DNA of 64,000 nucleotides from the NCBI GenBank assembly GCA_903826405.1, contig CAIKEH010000019.1, positions 47,607 through 111,606 of the forward strand, given 5' to 3'. The DNA is from an uncultured bacterium. Lineage in GTDB: Bacteria > Bacteroidota > Bacteroidia > Chitinophagales > Chitinophagaceae. Positions 17,899 to 27,406 of this stretch are shown one piece after another; position 1 is the stretch's first letter, and each line of letters starts with the position of its first letter. The position numbers and the translations under genes were made by a program. The notes under the pieces were generated by a model. That model searched no databases and was not told the DNA's origin. It saw nothing but the letters and a program-made list of their open reading frames with translations.

Positions 17899-19110
17899 AT
17901 GAATCTTCATGAGTATCAGGCCAAGGAATTGTTGAAAAAATACAACGTTCCCGTGCAGGAAGGTTTTGCGTGCAGCACTGTCCAGGAGGCGGAAGAAGCT
18001 TACCGCAAGATCAAAGAAAATTTCGGCAGTAGTTTTGCAGTCATCAAAGCTCAGATCCATGCCGGTGGACGCGGTAAAGGAACGATAAAAGAAACCGGCG
18101 TGAACGGCGTGAAAGTGGGAAAGAATTTGGAAGACATTTCCGGTTATGCCACCAAGATCCTGGGCGGCACACTCGTGACCATCCAGACGGGCCCTGCCGG
18201 GAAACTGGTCAATAAAGTATATGTCGCACAGGACATGTATTATGACGGACCCTCAGAGCGGAAAGAGTTCTATTTATCCATTCTGATGGACCGCGCAAAA
18301 GGTCAGAACGTGATCATGTACAGCACAGAAGGGGGAATGAACATCGAGGATGTAGCACATGAAACCCCTGAAAAGATCTTCAGGGAATGGGTCCACCCCG
18401 GTGGAGGATTGCAGGCTTTCCAGGCCCGTAAGATTGCATTCAACCTGGGCCTGACAGGTGATGCCTTTAAGAACATGATCAAATTCGTGACCAACCTCTA
18501 CAACGCTTACGTTGGCCTCGACTGTTCCATGCTCGAGATCAATCCACTTTTCAAAGCCGCCGACGACAAGGTCATAGCAGTGGATTGCAAGATGAACCTC
18601 GACGAGAATGCACTCCCACGTCACGCCGATCTTGCCGCCATGAGGGATGTCACTGAAGAAGATCCCACAGAAGTGGAAGCTGGACAATACAACCTGAATT
18701 TCGTCAAACTGGATGGCAATGTTGGCTGCATGGTCAACGGCGCCGGACTTGCCATGGCCACGATGGATATGATCAAACTGAGTGGTGGGGAACCTGCCAA
18801 CTTCCTTGATGTTGGCGGTACAGCCAATGCCCAGACCGTCGAAGCCGGATTCAAGATCATCATGAAGGACCCGAACGTGAAAGCAATCCTGATCAATATT
18901 TTCGGAGGTATCGTTCGCTGTGACAGGGTCGCTTCGGGCGTCATAGAAGCCTACAAGAATCTGGGTAACATCAACATCCCCATCATCGTCAGGCTACAGG
19001 GCACCAATGCAACAGAAGCAAAAAAGCTCATCGATGAGAGCGGTCTAAAGGTCCAAAGTGCGATACTGCTCAGTGAAGCTGCCGATCTGGTGAAAAAAGC
19101 GGTTGCCTGA
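17899..19110 (+). CDS. sucC: Succinyl-CoA synthetase (ADP-forming) beta subunit
   Basis: The ATP-binding beta subunit of the TCA-cycle enzyme that makes ATP from succinyl-CoA. The N-terminal ATP-grasp domain begins MNLHEYQAKELLKKY, with AQIHAGGRGKG and the adenine region after it; the C-terminal ligase domain has NGAGLAMATMDMI, FLDVGGTA and NIFGGIVRCD. 403 residues, the normal length. The ATG at 17899 is the classical start; the longer frame from 17851 adds 16 non-family residues. The alpha subunit gene sucD is not adjacent, and a strong terminator follows, so sucC is transcribed alone. Confidence 0.97.
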   Translation: MNLHEYQAKELLKKYNVPVQEGFACSTVQEAEEAYRKIKENFGSSFAVIKAQIHAGGRGKGTIKETGVNGVKVGKNLEDISGYATKILGGTLVTIQTGPAGKLVNKVYVAQDMYYDGPSERKEFYLSILMDRAKGQNVIMYSTEGGMNIEDVAHETPEKIFREWVHPGGGLQAFQARKIAFNLGLTGDAFKNMIKFVTNLYNAYVGLDCSMLEINPLFKAADDKVIAVDCKMNLDENALPRHADLAAMRDVTEEDPTEVEAGQYNLNFVKLDGNVGCMVNGAGLAMATMDMIKLSGGEPANFLDVGGTANAQTVEAGFKIIMKDPNVKAILINIFGGIVRCDRVASGVIEAYKNLGNINIPIIVRLQGTNATEAKKLIDESGLKVQSAILLSEAADLVKKAVA

Positions 19111-19132
19111 TCCCGGATGGCCATCTAATTGG

Positions 19133-19158
19133 AATGGGGCGCATGCCCCATTTTTTTT
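19133..19158 (+). terminator. Intrinsic terminator of sucC
   Basis: Stem AATGGGGC / GCCCCATT around a GCAT loop, running into a T tail through 19158. It starts 22 bp after the sucC stop. Confidence 0.85.
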
Positions 19159-19355
19159 GTCCCATTTCGTTAACGCCTGGCAATCAAATAGGGATCATGA
19201 AACACCCAATATTCTGATTTACAATTAATTACCGACATAAAGGCATAAAAGGCGTAGAACCTATGAACTACCTTACCATTGCTCGTAACCGGCTTCTCGT
19301 TACCTTGCAACAGCTTTATACTTTTAGAAACCATTCTTATTAAAAAATCTCCACC

Positions 19356-19793
19356 ATGCGTAAGATCGTGTTCAGTCTGATGATGATCGCCGTCTCCCAT
19401 ATATCTAATGCACAGGTCATCAAGATCCCTGATGCTGCCAAAAGACATTTTGCAGAAACCTTCCCAGATGTCAAAGACCCCAAATGGAGCAACAACATAT
19501 CCAGTTATACTTCGGAATTCAAGGATCATGATTATGTGAAGGTGGTAGGTTACACCGTGGACGGTAAATGGAACTATACGGAAACCCATATCCCCGACTC
19601 CATGATCCCACATGACGTGAAGGAATCCTTCGCCAAAAGCAAGTACCGCGATTGGAAGATCAAATCGATCGTACAGGTCCAGACTTCCAAGATGGAAAAA
19701 AGTTACCGTGTGGAAGCCGTTAAGGGCATACAGAAGAAATACGTCTTCTATGACAAAGACGGTGTAACGGTGAAAGAGAATATCGGGTTGTAA
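19356..19793 (+). CDS. Exported PepSY-like (BLIP-type) protein
   Basis: A 145-residue periplasmic protein. Signal peptide MRKIVFSLMMIAVSHISNAQ, then two related half-repeats: IPDAAKRHFAETFPDVKDPKWS...FKDHDYVKVVGYTVDGKW and IPHDVKESFAKSKYRDWKIKSIVQV. This is the pattern of the Bacteroidota PepSY-like/beta-lactamase-inhibitor-like family (DUF2874). The function of the family is not known. It stands alone between the sucC terminator and a glycosidase-like gene. Confidence 0.75.
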   Translation: MRKIVFSLMMIAVSHISNAQVIKIPDAAKRHFAETFPDVKDPKWSNNISSYTSEFKDHDYVKVVGYTVDGKWNYTETHIPDSMIPHDVKESFAKSKYRDWKIKSIVQVQTSKMEKSYRVEAVKGIQKKYVFYDKDGVTVKENIGL

Positions 19794-20050
19794 AATTTTC
19801 CAACCCCATTAAAAAAAGGTACTTCCATTTTTTCTTCCGCACCAGTTATAGAAATCGAATTAAATGAGCGCATTTTGACGGGGCAGCTCAGTTGAACCAC
19901 CATGTTCATTCGAATTGCGGTCCAGATCAGAATCACTGTGGCTTTGGACACTAATTTGATCAGCAAGTTTTTCCAAGTGACCAAGAAAATTCAAATACCG
20001 AAATAGCAAATCTATATTTATCTTATTATGATTTGCCTTTACCCCTCAAA

Positions 20051-21136
20051 ATGACCAAGTCCCCTATCTACATGATAGCCTTCATGCTGGTATACTTCAG
20101 CTGGAATTGCAATCAATCAACACAAAAAAGTAAAACCCCTATTAGGTTCCAACGGGTTTCATCATCTCCATTTATTCCACAGGAAACCAACACCTTTTAC
20201 AGCAAGTTGGTCGCCAATCCTGCAGTCACAGAATTCAAACAAACTCTTTTCCTCTTTTTCCGTGGTCAGTCAGAGTCTGGCCATGACCAGATCGGGATGT
20301 GGACGACGCCAACAAAAAATGCTGATGGTCTACATTGGCTCTATCACCACCCAGTTCCGATAATTCCAGTCAGTCCCGAATCATCAGCACCGGATGATCT
20401 GCACATACTGGATCCAGCCGCGATAGCTAAAGCAGACTCCCTGTTTTTATATTATACGGGCAAGTCGTCAACATCAGAACCCGGTCATTCGGTTTGCCTC
20501 GCCATTTCAACGGATGGGATCAACTTCAAAAAGTATGTCAAAAATCCAGTGATCAAAGGGGGTATTGCTCCTGAGGTGATCCTTCACGATAATCTTTTCT
20601 ACTTATTCTATCAGAAAAAAGAATCCGGAGAGCGCTGGGGCATATACCTGACCACAAGCAGTAATGGGATCGAATTCGATACTGCAAAAAATGTAAGAGT
20701 TTTTGGGCCTTCTGGCAAGCCAGGCACATTCGACGAACATAGTGTGGCGACCGGACGGATCTTCCGCGAGGGGGAATACTATTATATGACATATGGGGGA
20801 TGCGCACATTACCTGGACTACCCTGAAAATATAGGACTAGCAAGAAGCATCGATCTGATTCATTGGGAAAGATATACGGACAATCCGGTATTCATTCGTG
20901 GTGAACAAGGTTCTTGGGATGAGGGTGCTCTCTGGTTCCCGACCGTACGAAAATTCGGAGGTCGATATATGATGTGGTATGAAGGAGCCGGAACAGGAAT
21001 GGGCATGGAAACAGACTCAGCCAGAAAAGAATCAAACAAAGCGCGTCAGGAAGAATACGGAGGATACTTGAAAACTTCTTTTTCGCAAATAGGTGCCGCC
21101 ATCTATGAAGGCTCCTTTCAGGAAGCCTGGAAGTGA
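20051..21136 (+). CDS. Glycosidase-like five-bladed beta-propeller lipoprotein
   Basis: A 361-residue protein with the fold signature of the GH32/43/62/68/130 five-bladed propellers: repeated blades with LAISTDGINFKKYVKNPVI, LYLTTSSNGIEFD-like strands, ARSIDLIHWERYTDNPVF and a final MMWYEGAG. A signal peptide ends in SWNC, so it is probably a lipoprotein. The acidic catalytic residues cannot be assigned with certainty (D in HILDPAAI and E in GSWDEGALW are candidates). The ATG at 20051 is taken; the longer frame starts with TTG. No SusC/SusD genes are nearby, so this is not part of a typical polysaccharide utilisation locus. Confidence 0.65.
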   Translation: MTKSPIYMIAFMLVYFSWNCNQSTQKSKTPIRFQRVSSSPFIPQETNTFYSKLVANPAVTEFKQTLFLFFRGQSESGHDQIGMWTTPTKNADGLHWLYHHPVPIIPVSPESSAPDDLHILDPAAIAKADSLFLYYTGKSSTSEPGHSVCLAISTDGINFKKYVKNPVIKGGIAPEVILHDNLFYLFYQKKESGERWGIYLTTSSNGIEFDTAKNVRVFGPSGKPGTFDEHSVATGRIFREGEYYYMTYGGCAHYLDYPENIGLARSIDLIHWERYTDNPVFIRGEQGSWDEGALWFPTVRKFGGRYMMWYEGAGTGMGMETDSARKESNKARQEEYGGYLKTSFSQIGAAIYEGSFQEAWK

Positions 21137-21300
21137 CCCTGTTCTTAGCCCCCAAATATTATCAATTCTATCGCATTCTTGCCTCCTGAAAGGGCATATT
21201 CCGGAATTGTACTTGTTGATCTTTAAATTCAATTTCAAGCACCGCATTTCAACAGAAAGAAAAATAATGGAGTTTGCTCTTAGGATTAAACTGATGCAAG

Positions 21301-21308
21301 TATATTTG
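21301..21308 (+). promoter_or_regulatory. -7 box for the CADD-family gene (TATATTTG)
   Basis: An exact TAnnTTTG match 18 bp before the ATG at 21327. A TTTG at 21273-21276 lies 24 bp upstream, a little far. It argues against the longer upstream reading frame, which would start before the transcript. Confidence 0.5.
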
Positions 21309-21326
21309 TCATTCAAATCCTCGAAC

Positions 21327-21911
21327 ATGAATAAAACTTTCAACGAAACACTGGATAAACACAACCTGCTCAAACATCCATTTTATATTTCCTGGAATGA
21401 AGGCACGCTCACCCAAGAACAACTTGCCTTATATGCAACCGAATACGGATCATTCATCAAGTTGATCAGTGAAGGATGGGCTCGAATAGGTGAAGAAAAA
21501 ATCGCGATGGAGGAAGTAGGACATTTTGAAATATGGCAGGGATTCGCCGCCAGTCTCGGTACAGACACCATCACCGCTCAGATCAAATCCGTAAAAGATC
21601 TGGTCAGCATCACTGAATCTAATTATTCCACCTACCCCGGCGCATTGGGATCGCTTTATGCTTTCGAAGCTCAGCAACCTGCCACTGCATCTTCAAAACT
21701 GGAAGGTCTTAAAAAACATTACAAAAATTGGGGCGCTGACGAAACTTACTTCGAGATCCATTCAACGGATTGGGAAGAACCTGCACTCTTGGAAGCGAAG
21801 ATCCTCACACTAAGTGAAGAGGACAGGGAATTGGCTCTCCAAGCCTGCACTTCCACATGCAAAGCTTTATGGGAAGCATTGTCGGGTATCATGGAAGCAC
21901 GAAATAATTGA
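21327..21911 (+). CDS. CADD-family heme-oxygenase-fold protein (putative folate metabolism)
   Basis: A 194-residue protein of the TenA/PqqC/CADD superfamily. LLKHPFYISWNEGTLTQEQLALYATEY (14-40) is the hallmark of the CADD group, whose chlamydial member uses a di-metal site to make para-aminobenzoate from its own tyrosine. Candidate ligands are H66 in EEVGHFEIW and E114 in YAFEAQQP. The last ligand region reads HSTDWEE (145-151), where characterised members have HxxxDxxH, so the metal site may differ. Tyr20 lies where the sacrificial tyrosine would be expected, but that is inference. A strong terminator follows. Confidence 0.7.
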   Translation: MNKTFNETLDKHNLLKHPFYISWNEGTLTQEQLALYATEYGSFIKLISEGWARIGEEKIAMEEVGHFEIWQGFAASLGTDTITAQIKSVKDLVSITESNYSTYPGALGSLYAFEAQQPATASSKLEGLKKHYKNWGADETYFEIHSTDWEEPALLEAKILTLSEEDRELALQACTSTCKALWEALSGIMEARNN

Positions 21912-21932
21912 TTAATCAATTTCGGATTTTAT

Positions 21933-21959
21933 AAAAGCCCTCATTTCTTGAGGGCTTTT
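21933..21959. terminator. Bidirectional intrinsic terminator
   Basis: Perfect 11 bp stem AAAAGCCCTCA / TGAGGGCTTTT around a TTTCT loop, with T tracts on both strands. It sits between the CADD-family gene and the convergent 760-residue protein gene and can end both transcripts. Confidence 0.85.
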
Positions 21960-22009
21960 CAGTTTTGTCGAATGGAGCTTACCAAAATTATCCCGAAACT
22001 TCCCCTCTT

Positions 22010-24292
22010 CTATTTCTTCCCTTGAACAGGTCCGCTTATCACTCCCAGATACCTCCCCATCCAATAAGGTAAAAGCCAGGAGTCTCCGGCACTGATCAAT
22101 GACTTTCCATCGCCGGGCGAATCCAAGTTGAACACCTGTGCATTATGTCTGAGTATGGGCATTTCGCCAAGGGGCAACATTGACTTGATCGTCTGCCCCC
22201 TGAAATTCGCAGGCAACCTTTCCAGATCTTCCCTATGAGAATTATGTATGGACCAATTCCTCAGATCAAGTGGATAATTCCGTAAATACCTCACACATTT
22301 GTCCAGGTCGAATTCCTTGGCCCCCGTCATGGCGTAAGTCAGGTTCCATAAAGCATCCTCCTCGGGCCTTTCGATGTTCCAATGGTCACGTATGGCCACC
22401 CGATATTTCTCCTTCAACTCTGCCGTGAATGCATATGGATAAAGACCCCAATAGGCCAGGAAATACATTTCATCATCGGAGTGATTCCATTCTTCCGAAA
22501 GTGCTGAACTCAGTTGATTTTGATCGTTGCGCCCTATCTCTGACATCGGTCGCATCAGGTTCTGGAGATAACCCTTTTCATTCATCAGCTCCAGAGCCTT
22601 ATTCTTGTACTTTGATTTTCCCGTAAATCGGTATGCTGTCTGTAGAAAAGCAATGATATTGGATGAAGTGATCTTCCTGTCTCCCACATTCTCTGGCAAA
22701 TGGTTTACATAATCCGGATTCCATTTACCCCACATGGTTGGCTCTCCATCCACATCAATGATGTACAGATCGTTATCCAATATGTAACCCATCAGATCAT
22801 CCAGGCATTTCAAAGCCCGCGAACGCCAATCCTGATCATCGACAAGCTCCAGGATGGCGGTCAAAGCATAAACTTGACCAACTGTTTGATCACTACTGGC
22901 CGTGGAACGCCAGGTCCAGTTATGGTGATCAGCTGCAGGCAACCAGAGTGAAGCCGGACTGCCGCTCCTGAGTTCCTGTTCCCTCCATCCGGGCCCCTTA
23001 TTATTCTCTGTTATATGATCCCGTTCAAAACTCCTTCCGAATAGTCCTCGTATACCCGTGACGGTATGTAATCTTTCCAGGGCCTCAAAAGATTCATATG
23101 CATTTTGTCGGGCTTCACGGGACCCGGTAACCTTATAATGATATAGCTGACCGACCAGATACATGGCCGTCCAAAGATTGTCACTGGGCTGATTCTCAGT
23201 CATGGCAGACGAATAACTTTCCACCAATCGTACACTGCTGCAATTCAAGCCATACCGGATATTTTTTTCCCGGACCTGCTTTTCATAAAAAAGCGCCTTC
23301 TCCTCCAATGTCATTTTCTGTCTGCATAACCTGGTCAACCCTTTTTCCGTGAGCACCAACACCGACCCATCCGGCCCTTTCACCAATTGTATCACCCGAT
23401 CTCCGGGCAACCAACGCTCCCCGGCATAATAAGCGTATTTCCCAGCCGTATCCATACGACAAACTCCCCACTCCGTCCCGAACCACAAACCTCCATCAAT
23501 CTCCTCCATACAACGGATCCTCTTAGAGGGAAGTTTACTGATCATCCGGCCTTCAGGAAACATCAGACAACCTTCATCCGTTCCCACTGCGATCTTCTTT
23601 CCGTCACCTATATATGTCGCACTCGTAATCCCAGATCCACGAAATAAAAATTGGATGGGATAGCCAGGCACATATTCAGCAACGCTATGCCGGCTGATCA
23701 ACAGGAATCTGTTCCTGGAAGAACAATATCGGATCTGTATGAGTCCCTCGAAATTGCCCGACCAGAGGGTCTTCCCATTCCGATCCAGATGAATGAGTCG
23801 ATCACCATCAGAAATCAGGAATTCAAATTCTTTGCCTGCCTGAAACAATGCAGCCCTCGGCAAGTCGTGTTCGATCTGAACCTTCCCGGCCCAAGCGTTG
23901 CTGAAGATCTGGATGCTGTCGAGATAAATCGTCTGATCCTGATAAGTGCTGATGGAACGAATTCGTTTGGCAGAAGTTGGTGGATAAGAGACATCTTTCA
24001 CGAATGACCCAGGAAAGAAAAGGCCTCCATTTTCCGGCACTAGGATTCCCTGATCAGAAAGGATACGGATCTGGCCATCACGATTGACCGAAACGGCATC
24101 AAGCCGAGCACCAACCTTGTCCCCAGCCAAAAGGAATTTGACTGCATACTCCTGCATATAAGGGACATCTTGAAATGTTTCCTGTCCTCGTGCATTCTTT
24201 TTTTTCTTACCGCCTTTTTCTGGACCATCATTCGCAATAGACACCAATGACAGGAAAATCAACATTACCTGTAAACAATACTTTTTCATCAT
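22010..24292 (-). CDS. Exported beta-propeller / alpha-helical barrel protein, unknown function
   Basis: A 760-residue secreted protein, not recognised as a named family. After a signal peptide (to about VSIAN) comes a basic patch GGKKKKNARGQ. Residues about 50-330 form a propeller of the kind found in ligand-binding sensor proteins: GLFFPGSF, NGKTLWSGNFEG, GGLWFGTEWGVCRMD, DGSVLVLTEKGL. Residues about 340-740 are helical with paired repeats (DNLWTAMYLVGQLYHYKVTGS, VGQVYALTAILELVDD, FLQTAYRFTGKSKYKN), like an alpha/alpha six-hairpin barrel of glycoside hydrolases and lyases. A role in glycan sensing or cleavage is therefore possible but unproven. Confidence 0.6.
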   Translation of the reverse strand: MMKKYCLQVMLIFLSLVSIANDGPEKGGKKKKNARGQETFQDVPYMQEYAVKFLLAGDKVGARLDAVSVNRDGQIRILSDQGILVPENGGLFFPGSFVKDVSYPPTSAKRIRSISTYQDQTIYLDSIQIFSNAWAGKVQIEHDLPRAALFQAGKEFEFLISDGDRLIHLDRNGKTLWSGNFEGLIQIRYCSSRNRFLLISRHSVAEYVPGYPIQFLFRGSGITSATYIGDGKKIAVGTDEGCLMFPEGRMISKLPSKRIRCMEEIDGGLWFGTEWGVCRMDTAGKYAYYAGERWLPGDRVIQLVKGPDGSVLVLTEKGLTRLCRQKMTLEEKALFYEKQVREKNIRYGLNCSSVRLVESYSSAMTENQPSDNLWTAMYLVGQLYHYKVTGSREARQNAYESFEALERLHTVTGIRGLFGRSFERDHITENNKGPGWREQELRSGSPASLWLPAADHHNWTWRSTASSDQTVGQVYALTAILELVDDQDWRSRALKCLDDLMGYILDNDLYIIDVDGEPTMWGKWNPDYVNHLPENVGDRKITSSNIIAFLQTAYRFTGKSKYKNKALELMNEKGYLQNLMRPMSEIGRNDQNQLSSALSEEWNHSDDEMYFLAYWGLYPYAFTAELKEKYRVAIRDHWNIERPEEDALWNLTYAMTGAKEFDLDKCVRYLRNYPLDLRNWSIHNSHREDLERLPANFRGQTIKSMLPLGEMPILRHNAQVFNLDSPGDGKSLISAGDSWLLPYWMGRYLGVISGPVQGKK

Positions 24293-24544
24293 TCCTCTAT
24301 TATGACCTCTTGATCCGAAATTTCAAGGACCGAGAGTATGAATTAGCTTGGGCAATTGATCAGCTCGGATAAGGTCCAGCAACTTCAAGCAAAGTATGCA
24401 ATTCCGGATATAAGAAAATGGTCAAGGGAATTCGGATGAACCTTTTTGGTTTTCTCGTCACCTATTCGTTACTTGTGCAACATGACATTGCATGTGTCAT
24501 AGCCCATTGAATGGAAGATCATTTCTCATCATCCCAAAATACTG

Positions 24545-24901
24545 ATGGCAACCCAAAAAGAGCTTAAAGATGCGTACAAGCAGATGAAGATCCTTTCTGG
24601 GGTGTACCAGGTCAGGAATTTGCGTAATGGCAAGGTATTGGTTGGCAGTACCACGACACTGGGCTCCATTTGGAATTCTTTGAAAGCGCAATTGGGGAAC
24701 AATAACCATATGAACCAGGCACTGCAACAGGATTGGAACGAAATCGGGGCAGACCAGTTTCTTTTCGAAATACTTGCCGTTCACGAACCGGCTGAACATG
24801 CATCATCCGACCTTAAGACTGAGCTCAAACAACTCGAAATGATGTTCAGGGAAGAGATCATGCCATATGGAGATAAAGGCTATAATTTCCACAAGAAATG
24901 A
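24545..24901 (+). CDS. GIY-YIG-like nuclease-domain protein
   Basis: A 118-residue protein resembling GIY-YIG domains: ILSGVYQVRNLRNGKVLVGSTTTLGSIWNSLKAQL. The two signature triplets read GVY and LVG, so the second is degenerate; the region NHMNQALQQDWNEIGADQFLFEIL is well conserved with this family, and LKQLEMMFREEIMPYGDKGYN carries the candidate catalytic Glu. Cleavage activity is uncertain. First gene of four joined by ATGA overlaps. Confidence 0.7.
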   Translation: MATQKELKDAYKQMKILSGVYQVRNLRNGKVLVGSTTTLGSIWNSLKAQLGNNNHMNQALQQDWNEIGADQFLFEILAVHEPAEHASSDLKTELKQLEMMFREEIMPYGDKGYNFHKK

Positions 24902-25389
24902 CGAACATGAAGGAAACTGAAAATTTGGAGATCATCCGTATATATGAAGCCGATCACACATTGATCACTACATTATTCGACCAGTACAGGGTTTTTTATG
25001 GACAAAATTCCGATCCTGATCTGGCAGAACGATATATCAAGACAAGACTGGAGACCAGAGAATCCGTGATCTTCGCCGCATTAGCGACTGGCCCAGCAAA
25101 AAAAGCTGCTGTAGGATTCACTCAATTATATCCTACTTGGTCATCGGTCAATGTGTCCAAGAACTGGATATTGAATGATCTGTATACGATGCCGGAATTC
25201 CGAAAAAAAGGGGTCGGCCGAGCGCTGATCGATAAAGCCAAGTCGTTCGCCAGGGATCAAGGGGCTACCTGGCTTCAACTAGAGACCGCCAAAGACAACT
25301 TGAATGCCCAGTCTCTATATGAAAATTGCGGCTTCCTGAAAACAAATACGGATGAAAGCATTTTTATTTATCGAACTGAAGTCCAATGA
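24898..25389 (+). CDS. GNAT-family N-acetyltransferase
   Basis: A 163-residue acetyltransferase with the acetyl-CoA site in LNDLYTMPEFRKKGVGRALIDKAKSFARDQG and the closing SLYENCGFLKTN. Its target is unknown. Its ATG overlaps the stop of the GIY-YIG gene by four bases (ATGA), and its own stop overlaps the ThuA gene in the same way, indicating translational coupling. Confidence 0.9.
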   Translation: MTNMKETENLEIIRIYEADHTLITTLFDQYRVFYGQNSDPDLAERYIKTRLETRESVIFAALATGPAKKAAVGFTQLYPTWSSVNVSKNWILNDLYTMPEFRKKGVGRALIDKAKSFARDQGATWLQLETAKDNLNAQSLYENCGFLKTNTDESIFIYRTEVQ

Positions 25390-26288
25390 GCAGGAATGCA
25401 TTCGCTTCCCGGAATTTTCCTCGACGGGCAGGATGGTCATATTTCTTGATCCGGATGCTATTTGCCATCATTTTCCCCCACTTTTTCGTTCCGGCATGCT
25501 CAGCATCACCAATAATTGAAACAGATATCCGAAAGCCTTTCCTGGTGATGGCTTTTTATACAGGGAAAGACGAACCACCGCATATCAGTTTTCTGAATGA
25601 TGCCGATCGATGGTTCCCTGAAATGGGCAAAAAGCACGGATTCACGTACCGATCCACCAATGACTGGACCAGACTTAATAAGGATTCGCTTTCCCAATAT
25701 GACGTGGTCATATTCCTCGATACACGCCCGGAAGCTCCCGAACAGCGACTCGCATTCCAACGATACATGGAGAACGGCGGCGCCTGGATGGGCTTTCACT
25801 TCTCCGGATTCGCCTTGACGCCTTCTGCATTCAATCAGGATTGGGAATGGTATCATGACTACTACATCGCTGCCGGCCAATACGTAAGTAATACCTGGCG
25901 ACCAACTTCTGCCATCCTGCGTGTGGAAAACAAAGACCATCCCGCGAATGACGGACTTCCTCAAACTTTCCGCTCCGCTCCCAATGAATGGTACCGATGG
26001 CAGAAAGACCTGCGGCAAAATCCGGATATAGACATCCTGCTCGCCATAGATAGCACCAGTTTTCCCTTGGGAACAGGACCCAAGCCCCACGAGATCTGGC
26101 ATGAAGGATACTACCCGGTGGCCTGGAGCAACCGAAAATTCCGAATGGTCTACATGAATATGGGACATGATGACATGGATTTCGGACCACCAGAAAACCG
26201 CGCACTTTCTTCAACCTTTTCCTCACCTGAACAGGATCAATTCATCATCAATGCCCTCTGCTGGCTGGGAAATACAAGAAAAAAATGA
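25386..26288 (+). CDS. ThuA-domain exported protein
   Basis: A 300-residue protein of the ThuA-like class I glutamine-amidotransferase-fold family, common in Bacteroidota and often linked to sugar metabolism. Landmarks are FLVMAFYTGKDEPPHISFLNDADRWFPEMGK, QYDVVIFLDTRPEAPEQRLAFQRYMENGGAWMGFHFSG, EWYRWQKDLRQNPDIDILLAIDSTSFPLGTG and the C-terminal YYPVAWSNRKFRMVYMNMGHDDMDF. A hydrophobic stretch at 20-40 ending PACSAS looks like a signal or anchor. The catalytic Cys of amidotransferases is not present, as is usual for ThuA. Overlaps both neighbours by ATGA. Confidence 0.85.
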   Translation: MSRNAFASRNFPRRAGWSYFLIRMLFAIIFPHFFVPACSASPIIETDIRKPFLVMAFYTGKDEPPHISFLNDADRWFPEMGKKHGFTYRSTNDWTRLNKDSLSQYDVVIFLDTRPEAPEQRLAFQRYMENGGAWMGFHFSGFALTPSAFNQDWEWYHDYYIAAGQYVSNTWRPTSAILRVENKDHPANDGLPQTFRSAPNEWYRWQKDLRQNPDIDILLAIDSTSFPLGTGPKPHEIWHEGYYPVAWSNRKFRMVYMNMGHDDMDFGPPENRALSSTFSSPEQDQFIINALCWLGNTRKK

Positions 26289-26683
26289 AACAAGAACTCG
26301 CACAGATCTCCATTGTGGTCAGGGATTACGACGAAGCCATATTGTTCTATACCCGTGTACTGAATTTCAACCTGCTGGAAGACACCGTGCTCAGCCCTGA
26401 AAAAAGATGGGTCCGGGTAGCACCTCCCGGTTCAACGGGATGCGGATTGCTGCTGGCGAAGGGAGTCGGCCAGGAACAACAAAGCCGTATCGGGAATCAG
26501 ACAGGCGGAAGGGTATTCCTCTTTTTGCATACAGACGACCTGGAAAGGGATCACCAGAGTCTGATCGAAAAAGGAGTTGATATTGTAAGAGGGCCTTCGG
26601 TCGAAGAATACGGGAAGGTGTTGGTGTTCCGAGACCTCTATGGAAATCTGTGGGATCTGATCCAGCCATCTTCAACTTATTGA
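26285..26683 (+). CDS. Glyoxalase/VOC-family protein
   Basis: A 132-residue vicinal-oxygen-chelate protein. The two beta-alpha-beta modules begin QISIVVRDYDEAILFYTRVLNFNLLEDT and GGRVFLFLHTDDLERDHQSLIEKGVD, ending in KVLVFRDLYGNLWDLIQP with the C-terminal metal-ligand Glu replaced by Asp. Members include glyoxalases, dioxygenases and resistance proteins; the substrate is unknown. Last of the four ATGA-linked genes. Confidence 0.88.
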   Translation: MKQELAQISIVVRDYDEAILFYTRVLNFNLLEDTVLSPEKRWVRVAPPGSTGCGLLLAKGVGQEQQSRIGNQTGGRVFLFLHTDDLERDHQSLIEKGVDIVRGPSVEEYGKVLVFRDLYGNLWDLIQPSSTY

Positions 26684-26879
26684 GGTAAAAGAACGCCGCG
26701 CTAACTTCGCAGAATACTTCATTAAAACGCTTGGCAAAAGAGAACATTTTCGTTCCCCTGTTCCCAAAAACGTACCGATATTCTTCTTCAACTCAAAGCA
26801 TGATTTCAGGTAAGGATACTGTTCTTGCAGAACATGGCTTGATCAAAATATGACTACCTCTTTCACTACTTGCCGCCCA

Positions 26880-27242
26880 CTAAGTTCTCAGGATCTTCTC
26901 CATTTTTTTCCCCTTCGCCAACTCATCCACTAACTTGTCCAAGTACCTCACTTGCCGGGTAAGAGGGTTTTCTATTTCTTCCACCCGGTGTCCGCAGATC
27001 AATCCTTTGATCAATTCGACCTTGGGATTCAATTTTGCTCGCTTGAAAAAGGTTTCGAATGTCACTTTCTCAGCAATGAGTTCTTTTTGTTTCTCAACTT
27101 CAAAATCGGTCAACCACTCGATGACTTGCCCCAACTCCTGGATCGTCCTGCCTTTTTTCTCCACTTTTTTGACATAATGGGGGTAAACTGAAGCAAAAGT
27201 CATTTTAGCCATGCGCTCATCACATTTATTGGCGTTGCTCAT
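26880..27242 (-). CDS. DUF2200-family protein
   Basis: A 120-residue cytoplasmic protein that matches the DUF2200 pattern over its whole length: [68 protein letters not shown] and [17 protein letters not shown]. The function of the family is unknown. It is a single gene on the minus strand between two plus-strand units. Confidence 0.85.
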   Translation of the reverse strand: MSNANKCDERMAKMTFASVYPHYVKKVEKKGRTIQELGQVIEWLTDFEVEKQKELIAEKVTFETFFKRAKLNPKVELIKGLICGHRVEEIENPLTRQVRYLDKLVDELAKGKKMEKILRT

Positions 27243-27406
27243 ATGAAGAGATTAAGGGTGAAAAGGGGCCTGTACACGTGAAAATTAAATATATTTCCCG
27301 AATCCTAAGGGCATGTAGATCCGGGGCCAATTTCCAATCAAATGAGCCTCCTATCCATCAGCGAAGATGGAAATTCATTATATTTAATTTCATCAACAAG
27401 CCCATC

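Noticed and set aside
19133..19355. sucD or a small RNA after sucC
   Set aside because: Only the terminator and AT-rich sequence are seen; sucD is not here.
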